Source: Hymenobacter sp. YIM 151858-1
GTDB lineage: Bacteria > Bacteroidota > Bacteroidia > Cytophagales > Hymenobacteraceae
DNA: 64,000 bases
Assembly (NCBI RefSeq): GCF_025979705.1
Contig: NZ_CP110136.1
Coordinates: 1-64,000 of the forward strand
Direction: 5' to 3'
Position 1 is the first letter of the stretch; each line of letters starts with the position of its first letter. The translations under genes were made by a program, and so were the position numbers. Under the pieces are notes generated by a model. That model searched no databases and was not told the origin of the DNA. It saw only the letters and a program-made list of their open reading frames with translations. Positions 47,536 through 56,084 of this stretch are shown here, piece after piece.

Positions 47536-48613
47536 TTAGCTTTCCATCAGGTAGGCTTTGATATACTCATCCAGGTCGCCGTCGAGTACGTTTTGTACAT
47601 CGGTGCGCTCCACGCCGGTGCGCAGGTCCTTCACCAGCTTGTAAGGGTGCAGCACGTAGTTCCTGATCTGCGAACCAAAATCGATGCGCTTTTTGCCGGC
47701 CTCTACCTCGGCTTTGGCAGCGTTGCGCTTCTCCATTTCAATCTGGTATAAGCGCGACTTAAGCATGCGCAGCGCGTGCTCCTTGTTCATGAGCTGGCTG
47801 CGTTCGATTTGGACGGCAATAACGATACCCGACGGAGCGTGGGTAAGGCGTACGGCCGTTTCTACCTTGTTCACGTTCTGCCCACCTGCACCGCCTGCCC
47901 GGAACGTGTCCCAGGTAATGTCGGAGGGGTTGATGGCGATGTTGATCGTATCGTCGACAACGGGGTAGGCGAATACCGACGCGAAAGAGGTGTGCCGCCG
48001 GCCGCTGCTGTCGAACGGCGAGATGCGCACCAAGCGGTGCACCCCGATTTCGCTTTTCAAGTAGCCGTAGGCAAACTGGCCTTCTATCTCGAGCGTGGCC
48101 GATTTGATGCCTGCTCCTTCGCCGGGTTGGTAGTTTACCTCGCGCACCGCGAAACCGTGCTTCTCGCCCCACATGATGTACATGCGCATGAGCATTTCGG
48201 CCCAGTCCTGGCTTTCGGTGCCGCCTGCCCCGGGGTTGATCTCGAGGATAGCCGAAAGCTGATCTTCCTCGCCCGAAAGCATGCGCTTGAACTCCAACTG
48301 CTCCACGGCTTGCGCGGCGCGGTCGAATTCGGCGCGCATTTCAGGCTCGGTGGCTTCGCCTTCCTTGTAGAAGTCGTAAAGGACATCCACGTCGTCAACG
48401 GCTTTCTGGGCTGTCTCGAAGTCGTCGGTCCAAACCTTAATGCCTTTAAGCTCTTTGAGGGTGGCTTCGGCCTTCTTGGAGTCGTTCCAGAAATCGGCCG
48501 ATTGGCTTAGCTCTTCGAGCCGGGTTACTTCGGCTTTGCGGTTATCGTAGTCAAAGGTACCTCCTCAAGGCCTCCACGCGGCCCTTCAGGTCTTTCACTT
48601 GTTCAGTCGTCAT
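47536..48613 (-). CDS. prfB: Peptide chain release factor 2, with programmed +1 frameshift
   Basis: Recognises UGA/UAA stop codons and triggers peptide release. The gene is split into two frames. Twenty codons from the ATG at 48613 run to an in-frame TGA (48551-48553); after a +1 shift at CTT, reading resumes at GAC (48552-48550) and continues to 47536. Joined product about 358 residues (segments 48613-48554 and 48552-47536), the normal RF2 length. The stop-codon recognition tripeptide SPF is in [10 protein letters not shown] and the catalytic GGQ is in [11 protein letters not shown]. Regulation is autogenous: low RF2 slows termination at the UGA and favours the shift. A simple ORF call would wrongly begin at 48390. 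Confidence 0.97.
48550..48565 (-). promoter_or_regulatory. prfB programmed +1 frameshift site
   Basis: On the minus strand the order is AGGAGG (48565-48560), TAC, CTT (48556-48554), TGA (48553-48551), C. This matches the E. coli prfB site (a Shine-Dalgarno-like hexamer, one codon, then CUU UGA C) in spacing. The ribosome slips from CUU to UUU by +1 and continues with GAC. Confidence 0.95.
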
Positions 48614-48677
48614 CTGAGCGAAAGGGTAGGGGGGTTAAAGTATACAGTGCGAGCGGCCCGACAAGGCCGCTCGCGGG

Positions 48678-48685
48678 CAAAGGTA
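48678..48685 (-). promoter_or_regulatory. -7 promoter element for prfB, with leader hairpin
   Basis: TACCTTTG on the minus strand fits TAnnTTTG exactly, 64 bases upstream of the prfB ATG. Directly downstream is a 10-bp hairpin (48649-48658 with 48665-48674) that would sit at the very 5' end of the prfB transcript. Confidence 0.5.
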
Positions 48686-48701
48686 GCCTGCCGAAAACGA
48701 A

Positions 48702-48736
48702 GCCGCCTGCTACGACCTAGGGCCACAGCAGGCGGC
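48702..48736 (-). terminator. Terminator after ilvE
   Basis: 10-bp stem (48702-48711 with 48727-48736) and a 15-base loop that contains CCTAGG. It is followed on the minus strand by TTCGTTTTCGG, and sits 26 bases beyond the ilvE stop. Confidence 0.65.
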
Positions 48737-48762
48737 AGTACTAATGAAGCTGAACGCGTGGC

Positions 48763-49827
48763 TTATACGCGCACCATCCAGCCGTGCGTATCGGCAGCCT
48801 CGCCGCTACGGATTGCATCAAGCGCTTCGCCCACGCGGCGCGAGAAAGCATCGGCACCTGCTTGCGGCAGCTCGTAGTCGTTGCCCTCGTAGCCAATGGT
48901 GGCAATGGGCGCAATGGTTGCGGCAGTGCCCACGCCAAATGCTTCCTGCAGCTTGCCGTGCTTCAGCGCATCAATGATTTCCAGTACCGAAACCTTGCGT
49001 TCTTCCACCGTCAGGCCCCAGTCGCGGGCGAGCTGCAGCACGCTACGGCGGGTAATGCCGTCGAGGATGGAGGAGCTCAGTGCGGGCGTAACCACCCGGC
49101 CATCAATCACGAAGATGGCGTTCATGGTGCCCGATTCCTCCACGTAGCGGTGCTCCGAGGCATCCGTCCAGATCAGCTGGTTGTAGCCTTGCTGCTGGGC
49201 CAGCTTGGTAGGGTACATGGCCGCGCCGTAGTTGCCGGCGTTTTTGGCAAAGCCGGCGCCGCCTTCGGCCGAGCGCACGTACTTTTCTTCGAAGCGTACG
49301 CGCAGCGGCTTGTTGTAGTATTTACCTACCGGGCAGGTAAAAATCATGAAGCGGTAGGTATCGGAAGGCCGTACGCCAATGAAGCCATCCGTAGCGAACA
49401 TGAACGGACGGATGTACAACGCGCTGCCGGGGCTGCTAGGTACCCAGCCCGCATCGACGCGAATGAGCTGCGACAAGCCTTGCATGAACAGCTCCTCCGG
49501 TATTTCGGGCATGCACATGCGCACGGCCGATTCGTTGAGGCGGCGCCAGTTATCGAGCGGGCGGAACAAGGAAATGTCGCCGTTGGGGGCCTTATAGGCC
49601 TTCATGCCCTCGAAAATGGCCTGGCCGTAGTGCAGTGCCGAGTTGGCGGGGCTCACGGCCATGTCGCCGTAGGGCACAATTTGAGGGGCCTGCCATTCGC
49701 CATCAACGTAATCGACGGCGAACATGTGGTCGGCGAAAATTTTACCAAACTCAATGTTGGCGGGGTCCAGCTCACCCAGGCGCGAGGCAGTGGTGGGCTG
49801 AAAAGGAATCGTCAGCGTATCAAGCAT
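48763..49827 (-). CDS. ilvE: Branched-chain amino acid aminotransferase
   Basis: PLP-dependent class IV aminotransferase that interconverts Leu, Ile and Val with their 2-oxo acids. 354 residues from the ATG at 49827 (MLDTLTIPFQP); an upstream TTG is less likely. The PLP lysine lies in GFAKNAGNYGAA, and substrate/cofactor loops are visible in ALHYGQAIFEGMKAY, IRPFMFATD, EESGTMNAIFVI and GVGTAATIAPI. The length and these motifs match the larger (eukaryote-like, type II) BCAT group rather than the E. coli type. It is downstream of the adenosyltransferase gene by 66 bases in the same direction. Confidence 0.95.
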   Translation of the reverse strand: MLDTLTIPFQPTTASRLGELDPANIEFGKIFADHMFAVDYVDGEWQAPQIVPYGDMAVSPANSALHYGQAIFEGMKAYKAPNGDISLFRPLDNWRRLNESAVRMCMPEIPEELFMQGLSQLIRVDAGWVPSSPGSALYIRPFMFATDGFIGVRPSDTYRFMIFTCPVGKYYNKPLRVRFEEKYVRSAEGGAGFAKNAGNYGAAMYPTKLAQQQGYNQLIWTDASEHRYVEESGTMNAIFVIDGRVVTPALSSSILDGITRRSVLQLARDWGLTVEERKVSVLEIIDALKHGKLQEAFGVGTAATIAPIATIGYEGNDYELPQAGADAFSRRVGEALDAIRSGEAADTHGWMVRV

Positions 49828-49893
49828 GACCAACGGGGAAATCAGTGGGGGAATGCGGAGAAAGGGCAGGTGCTTGGTTCTGAAACGGGGCGG

Positions 49894-50442
49894 CTACTGA
49901 CGCGGTTGCCAAATAATTTCTTCGGCCCCTAGGTCGCGGGCCATGCCGCGCGCCAGCACGAATAGGTAGTCGGATAGCCGGTTTAAATACTTGACTACCA
50001 GGTCAGGTACAAAAGACTCCTCGCGCAGGGCAATGGCCAGGCGCTCGGCGCGGCGGCATACGCAGCGCGTTACGTGGGCCTGCGAAACGGCGGGGTGCCC
50101 GCCGGGCAGAATAAAGTGCCGCAGCTCCGGCAGGGTTTCGTTGAGGCGGTCCATTTCCTGCTCCAGCTCGTCCACATCGGAGTCGAGCAAATCGGGCAGT
50201 TGCATGCGCGAGCGTTCGGGGTCGGAGGCCAGCGTGGCCCCGATGGTGAACAGCCGATCCTGAATATGCTTGAGCAGCGGGCGGTGCGGCAGGTTTACTT
50301 CCTGGTCGCGTACGAGGCCCACCCAGGAGTTGAGCTCGTCGACGGTGCCGTATGCCTCGATGCGCAGGCTCGATTTGGGTACGCGCGTACCGCCAATAAG
50401 CGAAGTAAGGCCTTGGTCGCCGGTGCGGGTGTAAATCTTCAC
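49894..50442 (-). CDS. pduO: PduO-type cob(I)alamin adenosyltransferase
   Basis: Transfers adenosyl from ATP to cob(I)alamin to make coenzyme B12. The 182-residue protein has the N-terminal ATP-binding motif IYTRTGDQGLTSLIGG, then SLRIEAYGTVDELNSWVG, and the second motif HVTRCVCRRAERLAIALRE with LNRLSDYLFVLAR. It is a single-domain PduO type (not CobA or EutT). Start is GTG at 50442. No cobalamin biosynthesis or B12-dependent enzyme gene is in the window, so its partner is elsewhere. One CCTAGG site near the 3' end. Confidence 0.93.
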   Translation of the reverse strand: MKIYTRTGDQGLTSLIGGTRVPKSSLRIEAYGTVDELNSWVGLVRDQEVNLPHRPLLKHIQDRLFTIGATLASDPERSRMQLPDLLDSDVDELEQEMDRLNETLPELRHFILPGGHPAVSQAHVTRCVCRRAERLAIALREESFVPDLVVKYLNRLSDYLFVLARGMARDLGAEEIIWQPRQ

Positions 50443-50502
50443 AGATGCTGGTGGAAAGGAGCTAGCCTAAGGCGCAAGCGAAATTAGCAGGTAAAAAAAG
50501 AA

Positions 50503-50529
50503 AGTGCCCCAACGGACAGGTTGGGGCAC
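50503..50529 (-). terminator. Terminator after the ABC ATPase gene
   Basis: 11-bp stem (50503-50513 with 50519-50529), followed on the minus strand by CTTTCTTTTTTT. It ends the gatC-TPR-ABC transcript. CCTAGG at 50547 lies between the gene and the hairpin. Confidence 0.9.
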
Positions 50530-50564
50530 TAATCCAAACAACACAACCTAGGGCATAACAGCAA

Positions 50565-51293
50565 TTAGCCTTGCGTGTTTAGCGCCAGGTGGTGCGTAGC
50601 CACATCGTGGTTGGGCAGGTCGCTTTCGATGAGGCCATCGCGCAGGCGCACAATGCGGTGCGAGTAGCGGGCAATGTCCTCTTCGTGCGTTACCATGATG
50701 ATGGTGTTGCCTTTCACGTACAGGGCCTCGAACAGGTCCATGATTTCGTGGCTGGTTTTGGTATCGAGGTTACCCGTCGGTTCGTCGGCCAGAATGATGC
50801 TGGGGTTGTTGACCAAAGCGCGGGCAATGGCTACGCGCTGGCGCTGTCCGCCCGATAACTCGTTGGGGCGGTGCTTGGCGCGGGCCTCCAGCCCTACGCT
50901 GCGCAACGACTCCATGGCCCGCTCCTCGCGCTCCTTTTTGGAGTAGCCCGCGTAAATCAGCGGCAGGGCTACATTATCGAGGGCCGTGGCGCGGGGCAGC
51001 AGGTTAAACGTCTGGAACACGAAGCCGATTTCGCGGTTGCGCACGTCGGCCAGCTGGTTATCCGTCATGCGGCTCACGTCCTTGCCGTTGAGCACGTACT
51101 GGCCCGTGGTGGGGGTGTCCAAACACCCCACGATGTTCATGAGTGTCGACTTGCCCGAGCCCGAGGGGCCCATAAAGGCTACATACTCGCCGCGCTGAAT
51201 TCGGATGGTAACCGAGCGCAAAGCGTGGATTTCCTCGGTGCCCATGCGGTACACTTTGGATATGTCGGTAGTTTCGATGACAGGCGGCAGCAT
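50565..51293 (-). CDS. ABC transporter ATP-binding protein (LolD/MacB type)
   Basis: 242-residue ATPase. Walker [10 protein letters not shown] at 42-50, Q-loop [11 protein letters not shown], signature [13 protein letters not shown], Walker [13 protein letters not shown] and switch His in VTHEEDIAR. The [19 protein letters not shown] stretch and the NLDT after Walker B are typical of the LolD/MacB/FtsE group that drives mechanotransmission-type permeases, not substrate uptake systems. No permease gene is adjacent; the only neighbour in the operon is the large membrane-TPR protein starting 12 bases upstream. Whether the two interact is an inference from this linkage. Confidence 0.93.
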   Translation of the reverse strand: MLPPVIETTDISKVYRMGTEEIHALRSVTIRIQRGEYVAFMGPSGSGKSTLMNIVGCLDTPTTGQYVLNGKDVSRMTDNQLADVRNREIGFVFQTFNLLPRATALDNVALPLIYAGYSKKEREERAMESLRSVGLEARAKHRPNELSGGQRQRVAIARALVNNPSIILADEPTGNLDTKTSHEIMDLFEALYVKGNTIIMVTHEEDIARYSHRIVRLRDGLIESDLPNHDVATHHLALNTQG

Positions 51294-51305
51294 GAGGGCG
51301 TGGGG

Positions 51306-54023
51306 TTAGTTCCAGGGTGCTACGGCGGCCCGGTGGGCGGCACGCCGCTTGTCGTAAAGCTTACGAAAGGTAATATATTCTGATGAGGGAAGCAACGTGG
51401 CAAGTTTAGCAAAAGAAGCCGATGCGTATTCCTCCAAACCGGCATCCGTGGCCGCCAATACATAGCCCTGCAGCATGGCTACCGACTCGGGGTTGTACGA
51501 CACGGCCCGGCGCATGATTTCGTAAGCCGTAACCGGATCCTGGCGCGCGGCAAAGAACTCCGACGCCTGCAACACCCCCTTCTCATCAAAAGGATCGGCC
51601 TGGGTAAGTTTCTGGTACTGACGAGCAGCCGCTTTGGCATCTTTGGAAGCCGTGGCGGCGGCGTTGGCATAAGCCTGCGCCGACGGGCGCCGGGCCCGCG
51701 GTGCCGGCGGAATGGTGCCTGCCGCCAGGCTGCGCAACCGGCCTGCGCTGGTAGGGGCAGCGATAATAGCTCGTAGGGCAACGGCGCGGGCCGAATCGGG
51801 CTGGCCGGCCCAGGCCAGCGCATAGGCCCTAGGTGCCAAAGCGGCCGCGTTGCCGGCTTGTTCGGCCAGGGCCAGGCGTGCAGCGGCCGAGGGGTAGAGG
51901 CCACGCTCGAGCAGGTACATGCCTAATACCTGATGATAATAGCCGCTCGTAACGCCGGTAGCAAGGGCCTCGAGCCGGTCGAAACCTGGGGCTGGCCGCG
52001 CGCTGCGGAGCAACTGCAGGCCGCTCACAAACGTAAGCTGATCGGCAAACGGGTCGTTGGCTTGTACTTGCAGCAGGTTTTGCACCAAGGGCAAGGCCGT
52101 CGTGTCGTGGCGGGCGGCCTCGGCCAGCCCTAGGTGGTACAGCTGCGCAAACTGGGCAACAGTAAGCACCGAGTCGATAGCGGGCTTGCTGGCGGCTACG
52201 GGCTGGTAACGGCCGCGCAGCAGATCGAGCACCATGGTGTTGTTCTGCCAGGCCGGCCAGTTGGGGTTGGGCGTTTCGGTGGCGGCGGCCTGGGCGCCCG
52301 CCAGCTGGTTGTTTTTCAGCAGGAAAGCCAGCCAGTTGGTGTGCGGCACGGGGTCGGCAGCGTTGGCGGCGGTAGCCCGGCCGTAGTAGTGCAGCACCGA
52401 GTCGGGCAAGAAGGAGCGCGAATACAGCTGCGCCATTTCGGCATTAAGGCGGCCACTGGCCGGAAAAGCCCCCAGGCCCTGGCGCAGCACCTGCTGGCGT
52501 TCGAAAAAGTCGGTGGGCTGGTCGAAACGGGCCGCCAGCCGGAGCCACACTTTCTCGTTGGGTTCGCGGCGCAGGGTGCTGCGCAGGATGTTGATTTCGT
52601 TTTGCCGCTGGGCCCGGGCCTGGTAAAGCGCCGCCCGACCTAGGGCCGCGCGGGCGTTGAGCGGGTCCATCTGGTCGGCCTCGGCGTAGTAGCGTTCGGC
52701 CAGCAGGGCTAGGTACAGGTTATCGGGTCGCTGCTCGCTTTGCAGGCGGGTAAGGTCGCCGAACTGGATGTACTGGCCCGCACTGGCCCGATCAAGCAGA
52801 TCGAATTGGTTGCGCATCAGTACCACCGCCACAAGGCCAATGCCCAGCACGTACATCACGTAAAAAGGCATCCGGCGCGGGTCGTAAGCCACGCGGTGCA
52901 CTTGCAAGCGCTGCTGAATGAGCTGCCCAAAGTTGAGCAGTACGTACCCGAAGAAAGCCAGTCCGATGGCGCCAAACGCCAGGGCTATAAAGTCGCGGGT
53001 GGCCTGCAGCAGGGGCTCGTTTAGGGTTGCCGATGCGTACCCGAAAGTGCCCGCCGCAACCAGCAGCAGCGCCACGTACAGCCAGGTAGCTGCCTGGCGC
53101 GGCAGCCACGCACGATAAGTAGGCTCGCGCAGGGGTAGGGTGTACCAGCCCACCACCGCGGCCAGCAACAGGAGCAGATACGGGTTGAGACGGACGCCTG
53201 GCAGAATAGCCAGTTGGCCGCCGTTCCAGTAGTACATCAGCAAAATGCCCAGCAGCAGGGCACTCGACAGCACAAACGGAATCAGGCCGAACCGCCCTTT
53301 GGCAGTAGCACCCTGGGTGTTCAGCCAGAGCAGGCCGTAGATCAACTCACCGCCAAGCCATACGGCCAGCAAGGCCACCGCCGCCGCGCCGGCTAGGGTG
53401 CCGTAGGCCGCCAGGTGCAATACCACAAAGCTGGCGGGGTGCCTGGTTTTGGCGAAGAGCAAAGCACCTAGGGCGGCAATCAGCAGGGCAAATAGCGCAA
53501 GGCGCCGCCCCGGGCTTACGCCCTCGAAAAAGGCGTGCAGCACGAAGGCCGCCCCGATCAGCACCGCAATGCTAAGCACCAGAAAATACTGATCCTGCTC
53601 GCCGAACACGCCCAGCAAATCCATGTTGAGCGACATCAGCAGGAAAATAACCACGGCCGCACCGGCCACGAAGGCTGGGCGCCGCAGCTGGCTGATGGCT
53701 GCCAGCCAAACCGCCAACCCCACGCTCAGCAAAACCACCCAGGCCCCCGCCGCGGCCGGCCACAGGTTAGGGCCGGCAACGTCGTAGGTTTGGGTAACGA
53801 GGTAAGCGTTGGCCGGGAGGCCCAGGGTATCGGGGCCGGCCGGGAGTTTGGCCACGGTGGCGGGCACCGGCGTAAGTTGCGCCACGGTGCCCACCGGCAG
53901 CGTGTGCTCGGGGCCCGCAAAGTGGAAGTAAAACGCTAGGCCCAGGGCGGCAAAGAGCACCCCCAGCAAGCCCCACAGCAGGCCGCGCGGAGTATCTTGC
54001 TTTACCGATGGAAGTTCGCGCAC
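51306..54023 (-). CDS. Large membrane protein with C-terminal TPR-like repeats, unknown
   Basis: 905 residues, GTG start at 54023, 3 bases after the gatC stop. The first half (about 15-425) has some ten hydrophobic segments, with an extracytoplasmic loop of about 60 residues after the first. The second half (about 440-905) is helical with TPR-like spacing (ADQMDPLNARAALGRAALYQ; SRSFLPDSVLHYYGRATAAN; AVSYNPESVAMLQGYVLAAT). I do not recognise a named family. Tight placement between gatC and the ABC ATPase shows one transcript. A scaffold or envelope-assembly role is conceivable. It has four CCTAGG sites. Confidence 0.8.
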   Translation of the reverse strand: MRELPSVKQDTPRGLLWGLLGVLFAALGLAFYFHFAGPEHTLPVGTVAQLTPVPATVAKLPAGPDTLGLPANAYLVTQTYDVAGPNLWPAAAGAWVVLLSVGLAVWLAAISQLRRPAFVAGAAVVIFLLMSLNMDLLGVFGEQDQYFLVLSIAVLIGAAFVLHAFFEGVSPGRRLALFALLIAALGALLFAKTRHPASFVVLHLAAYGTLAGAAAVALLAVWLGGELIYGLLWLNTQGATAKGRFGLIPFVLSSALLLGILLMYYWNGGQLAILPGVRLNPYLLLLLAAVVGWYTLPLREPTYRAWLPRQAATWLYVALLLVAAGTFGYASATLNEPLLQATRDFIALAFGAIGLAFFGYVLLNFGQLIQQRLQVHRVAYDPRRMPFYVMYVLGIGLVAVVLMRNQFDLLDRASAGQYIQFGDLTRLQSEQRPDNLYLALLAERYYAEADQMDPLNARAALGRAALYQARAQRQNEINILRSTLRREPNEKVWLRLAARFDQPTDFFERQQVLRQGLGAFPASGRLNAEMAQLYSRSFLPDSVLHYYGRATAANAADPVPHTNWLAFLLKNNQLAGAQAAATETPNPNWPAWQNNTMVLDLLRGRYQPVAASKPAIDSVLTVAQFAQLYHLGLAEAARHDTTALPLVQNLLQVQANDPFADQLTFVSGLQLLRSARPAPGFDRLEALATGVTSGYYHQVLGMYLLERGLYPSAAARLALAEQAGNAAALAPRAYALAWAGQPDSARAVALRAIIAAPTSAGRLRSLAAGTIPPAPRARRPSAQAYANAAATASKDAKAAARQYQKLTQADPFDEKGVLQASEFFAARQDPVTAYEIMRRAVSYNPESVAMLQGYVLAATDAGLEEYASASFAKLATLLPSSEYITFRKLYDKRRAAHRAAVAPWN

Positions 54024-54026
54024 GTC

Positions 54027-54314
54027 TTACTCCAGTACTTTAGGTACGCGGAAGTAATCGGAGTCTTTGCGCGGAGCGTTTAGCAGGCCCTCGGCGTGCG
54101 AAATCGTGTTCTGGGGCTCGTCGGGGCGCAACACATTGATTTCGTGCGAGAGGTGCACCAGGGGCTCAACGGCCGCGGTATCGAGGCCGCGGAGCTGCTC
54201 AACCCAATCCAGAATCTTGTTGAGGTCGTTGAGCATTTGCTGCTCGTTGCTTTCATCAAACTCCAGACGAGCAAGGTGGGCCAGTTGGCGAAGGGTATTC
54301 AGATCGGTGCTCAC
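54027..54314 (-). CDS. gatC: Asp/Glu-tRNA amidotransferase subunit C
   Basis: Small subunit of GatCAB, which converts Glu-tRNA(Gln) and/or Asp-tRNA(Asn) to the amidated forms; GatC stabilises GatA. 95 residues, GTG start at 54314. Family pattern LRQLAHLARLEFDE, LNKILDWVEQL near the middle and LRPDEPQNTIS, ending DYFRVPKVLE. gatA and gatB are not in the window. It is the first gene of a close-packed unit with the membrane-TPR protein and the ABC ATPase. Confidence 0.93.
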   Translation of the reverse strand: MSTDLNTLRQLAHLARLEFDESNEQQMLNDLNKILDWVEQLRGLDTAAVEPLVHLSHEINVLRPDEPQNTISHAEGLLNAPRKDSDYFRVPKVLE

Positions 54315-54351
54315 GGGGGTGGCAAATAAATGAAGGTCAGGAGAAAAGGTA

Positions 54352-55179
54352 TCAGCGAGCTACCGGGGTACCCACTGGCCGGGCCGCGGTGCTCTGGGGC
54401 CGCGCCCGCACAAAGGGGCTCGGCGCGGGCACACCCGCCGCCGTTGGGTCGAACTCGCTGGCAATGATAGCACGTACGCGCTCTTTCAGCGCGGGTATGT
54501 CGTTCAGGGTAAGTCCTTGGGTTGAAATCGGCTCGTGCAGCACGATGCGCAGGGGGGAGTAGCGCACCCGCAAGCCGCCCACATCGGGCATAAAGCGGTG
54601 GTTGTAGGGCATGGTAACCGGCACAATGGGCACGCCGGCGGCTATGGCCAGCTGAAACGGACCATCCTTGAAGGGCAGCAGCTCCTCGCCAGGTTTCTCG
54701 GCAATGGCGCCTTCCGGGAAGATAACCACCGACCGCCCGGCATCGAGCGTTTGGCGGGCCTGCACCAACGCGCGGCCGCGGCTCACGCGGTTATCCCGAT
54801 CGACGCTGATGTAGCCGCGCTCGAATATGGGCCCCCACAGGGGTACTTTGGCCAGGGAGCTTTTGCCCATGATGTTCAGGTGGCCGGGTATGGCTTTGAA
54901 CAGCAGCGGGATATCAATGTAGGAGCTGTGGTTGGGTACGTACACGCAGGCTTGCCCCGGCGGGAGCAGCCGCTTGCGCACCACTGTAACGGGCACGCCC
55001 CACATCCGGATGAACAGCATGGACCACGCCCGGTTGAGCGCGTGCAGGTGCCGGTGCCACTGCGGTTGACGCGAAAACAGCCACTGCAGCGGATAGGTAA
55101 CCACAAAAGGCATCACAAACCAGAAGGTTGCCCACGTGGTATAAATGCGGTGTCCCAGATATTGCAACAGCCTGCGCAT
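54352..55179 (-). CDS. 1-acyl-glycerol-3-phosphate acyltransferase (PlsC) family
   Basis: 275-residue membrane acyltransferase that adds an acyl chain to a lysophospholipid. N-terminal hydrophobic segment (about 16-36), catalytic H-x4-D in NHSSYID (His84, Asp89), IFERGYISVDRD (motif II region) and FPEGAI (motif III). Start at 55179 (MRRLLQYLGH); 49 upstream codons are open but have no similarity. The C-terminal 35 residues are Pro/Ala-rich and probably disordered. It follows the Nudix gene by 59 bases and precedes gatC by 37. Confidence 0.93.
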   Translation of the reverse strand: MRRLLQYLGHRIYTTWATFWFVMPFVVTYPLQWLFSRQPQWHRHLHALNRAWSMLFIRMWGVPVTVVRKRLLPPGQACVYVPNHSSYIDIPLLFKAIPGHLNIMGKSSLAKVPLWGPIFERGYISVDRDNRVSRGRALVQARQTLDAGRSVVIFPEGAIAEKPGEELLPFKDGPFQLAIAAGVPIVPVTMPYNHRFMPDVGGLRVRYSPLRIVLHEPISTQGLTLNDIPALKERVRAIIASEFDPTAAGVPAPSPFVRARPQSTAARPVGTPVAR

Positions 55180-55238
55180 AACCGCAAAGGTAAGGCAGCG
55201 GTGCCAAGATGCACGGCTGCCTGAAGCACAAAGCCGCG

Positions 55239-55820
55239 TTAGCCTAGGTTCCGCTCGCGCAGAATTCGTTCGGCTTTCAGCAGCCCGGCCACGCTGATGG
55301 CGTCGGTAATGCGGTTGTCCATGCACATCTGCACGGCCTCGGCCAGCGGCAATTTCCAGAGGTGCAGTTCCTCGGTTTCTTCGGGGGCCACTTCGCCGTA
55401 CTCCAGGTCTTCGGCCAGAAACACGAAGCCTTCCTCGTCGGTAACGGAGTTGGAGGTGTGCAGGCGGGCAATGTTCGTCCAGCGCCGGGCTGTCAGGCCG
55501 GTTTCCTCCTTCAGCTCCCGCTGCGCCGATTCGAGAATGTCCAGCTCCACGGGGCCGCCGCCCATGGGTATTTCCCAGGAGTACTCCTCCAGGGGGTAGC
55601 GGTACTGGCCCACCAGCCAGGTGTTGCCTTCGGCATCAATCGGGATGATACCTAGGGCTTTGTTTTTCATCGACACCACCCCGTAGATGCCGCGCCCGCC
55701 CGTGGGGTTGATGACCTGGTCTTCGCGCACGCTGATCCAGGGGTTCTGGTACTTGGCCTCGGTGCTGAGGATTTGCCAGGGGTTGCGCTGTTCGTCGGGG
55801 CGTTCAGTGGGTTGGGCCAT
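55239..55820 (-). CDS. Nudix hydrolase (ADP-ribose pyrophosphatase-like)
   Basis: 193 residues. The Nudix core RELKEETGL (101-109) is intact, preceded by EIPMGGGPVELDILESAQ, in which the usual upstream Glu of the box appears shifted. The N-terminal beta domain with NPWISVREDQVINPTGG and VGQYRYPLEEYSWEIP resembles ADP-ribose pyrophosphatases (NudF-like). These hydrolyse nucleotide diphosphates linked to other groups. First gene of the leftward transcript with plsC. Substrate not provable from sequence. Confidence 0.9.
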   Translation of the reverse strand: MAQPTERPDEQRNPWQILSTEAKYQNPWISVREDQVINPTGGRGIYGVVSMKNKALGIIPIDAEGNTWLVGQYRYPLEEYSWEIPMGGGPVELDILESAQRELKEETGLTARRWTNIARLHTSNSVTDEEGFVFLAEDLEYGEVAPEETEELHLWKLPLAEAVQMCMDNRITDAISVAGLLKAERILRERNLG

Positions 55821-55833
55821 GTATCGAGCTTGG

Positions 55834-56061
55834 TTACGGCCGCAAATTAGCAGCAGCTAAGGCATCGGCCATCAAAGTGCGGTCCTCGCAGTCCACTACG
55901 TACAAATCGGAATGCGTAATCAGACGGTACGTATTCAACGCAGATAAAAGCGTGCGTTCAGCTAGCAAATAGTTCTGTTGGGAGAAATACGGACGAGTTG
56001 GAGAATGGGCAGAAATAGTTTCGAAGCTGCAACGGCTAAATGCCATTGCCACGAAACGCAT
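55834..56061 (-). CDS. Doubtful 75-codon ORF upstream of the Nudix gene
   Basis: Open frame for 75 residues beginning MRFVAMAFSRCSF and ending 13 bases before the Nudix start. Composition is lower in GC than the neighbours and no family is recognised. It covers most of the 264-bp gap that must contain the promoter of the giant T9SS cargo gene (56085). It may be a remnant or chance frame. Listed because the space would otherwise appear empty. Confidence 0.25.
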   Translation of the reverse strand: MRFVAMAFSRCSFETISAHSPTRPYFSQQNYLLAERTLLSALNTYRLITHSDLYVVDCEDRTLMADALAAANLRP

Positions 56062-56084
56062 TTACTCATTCAAATTCTCAATAG

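Noticed and set aside
48390-48613. prfB as a disrupted (frameshifted) pseudogene
   Set aside because: The break occurs exactly at the known programmed shift sequence AGGAGG-TAC-CTT-TGA-C and both frames encode conserved RF2 sequence.
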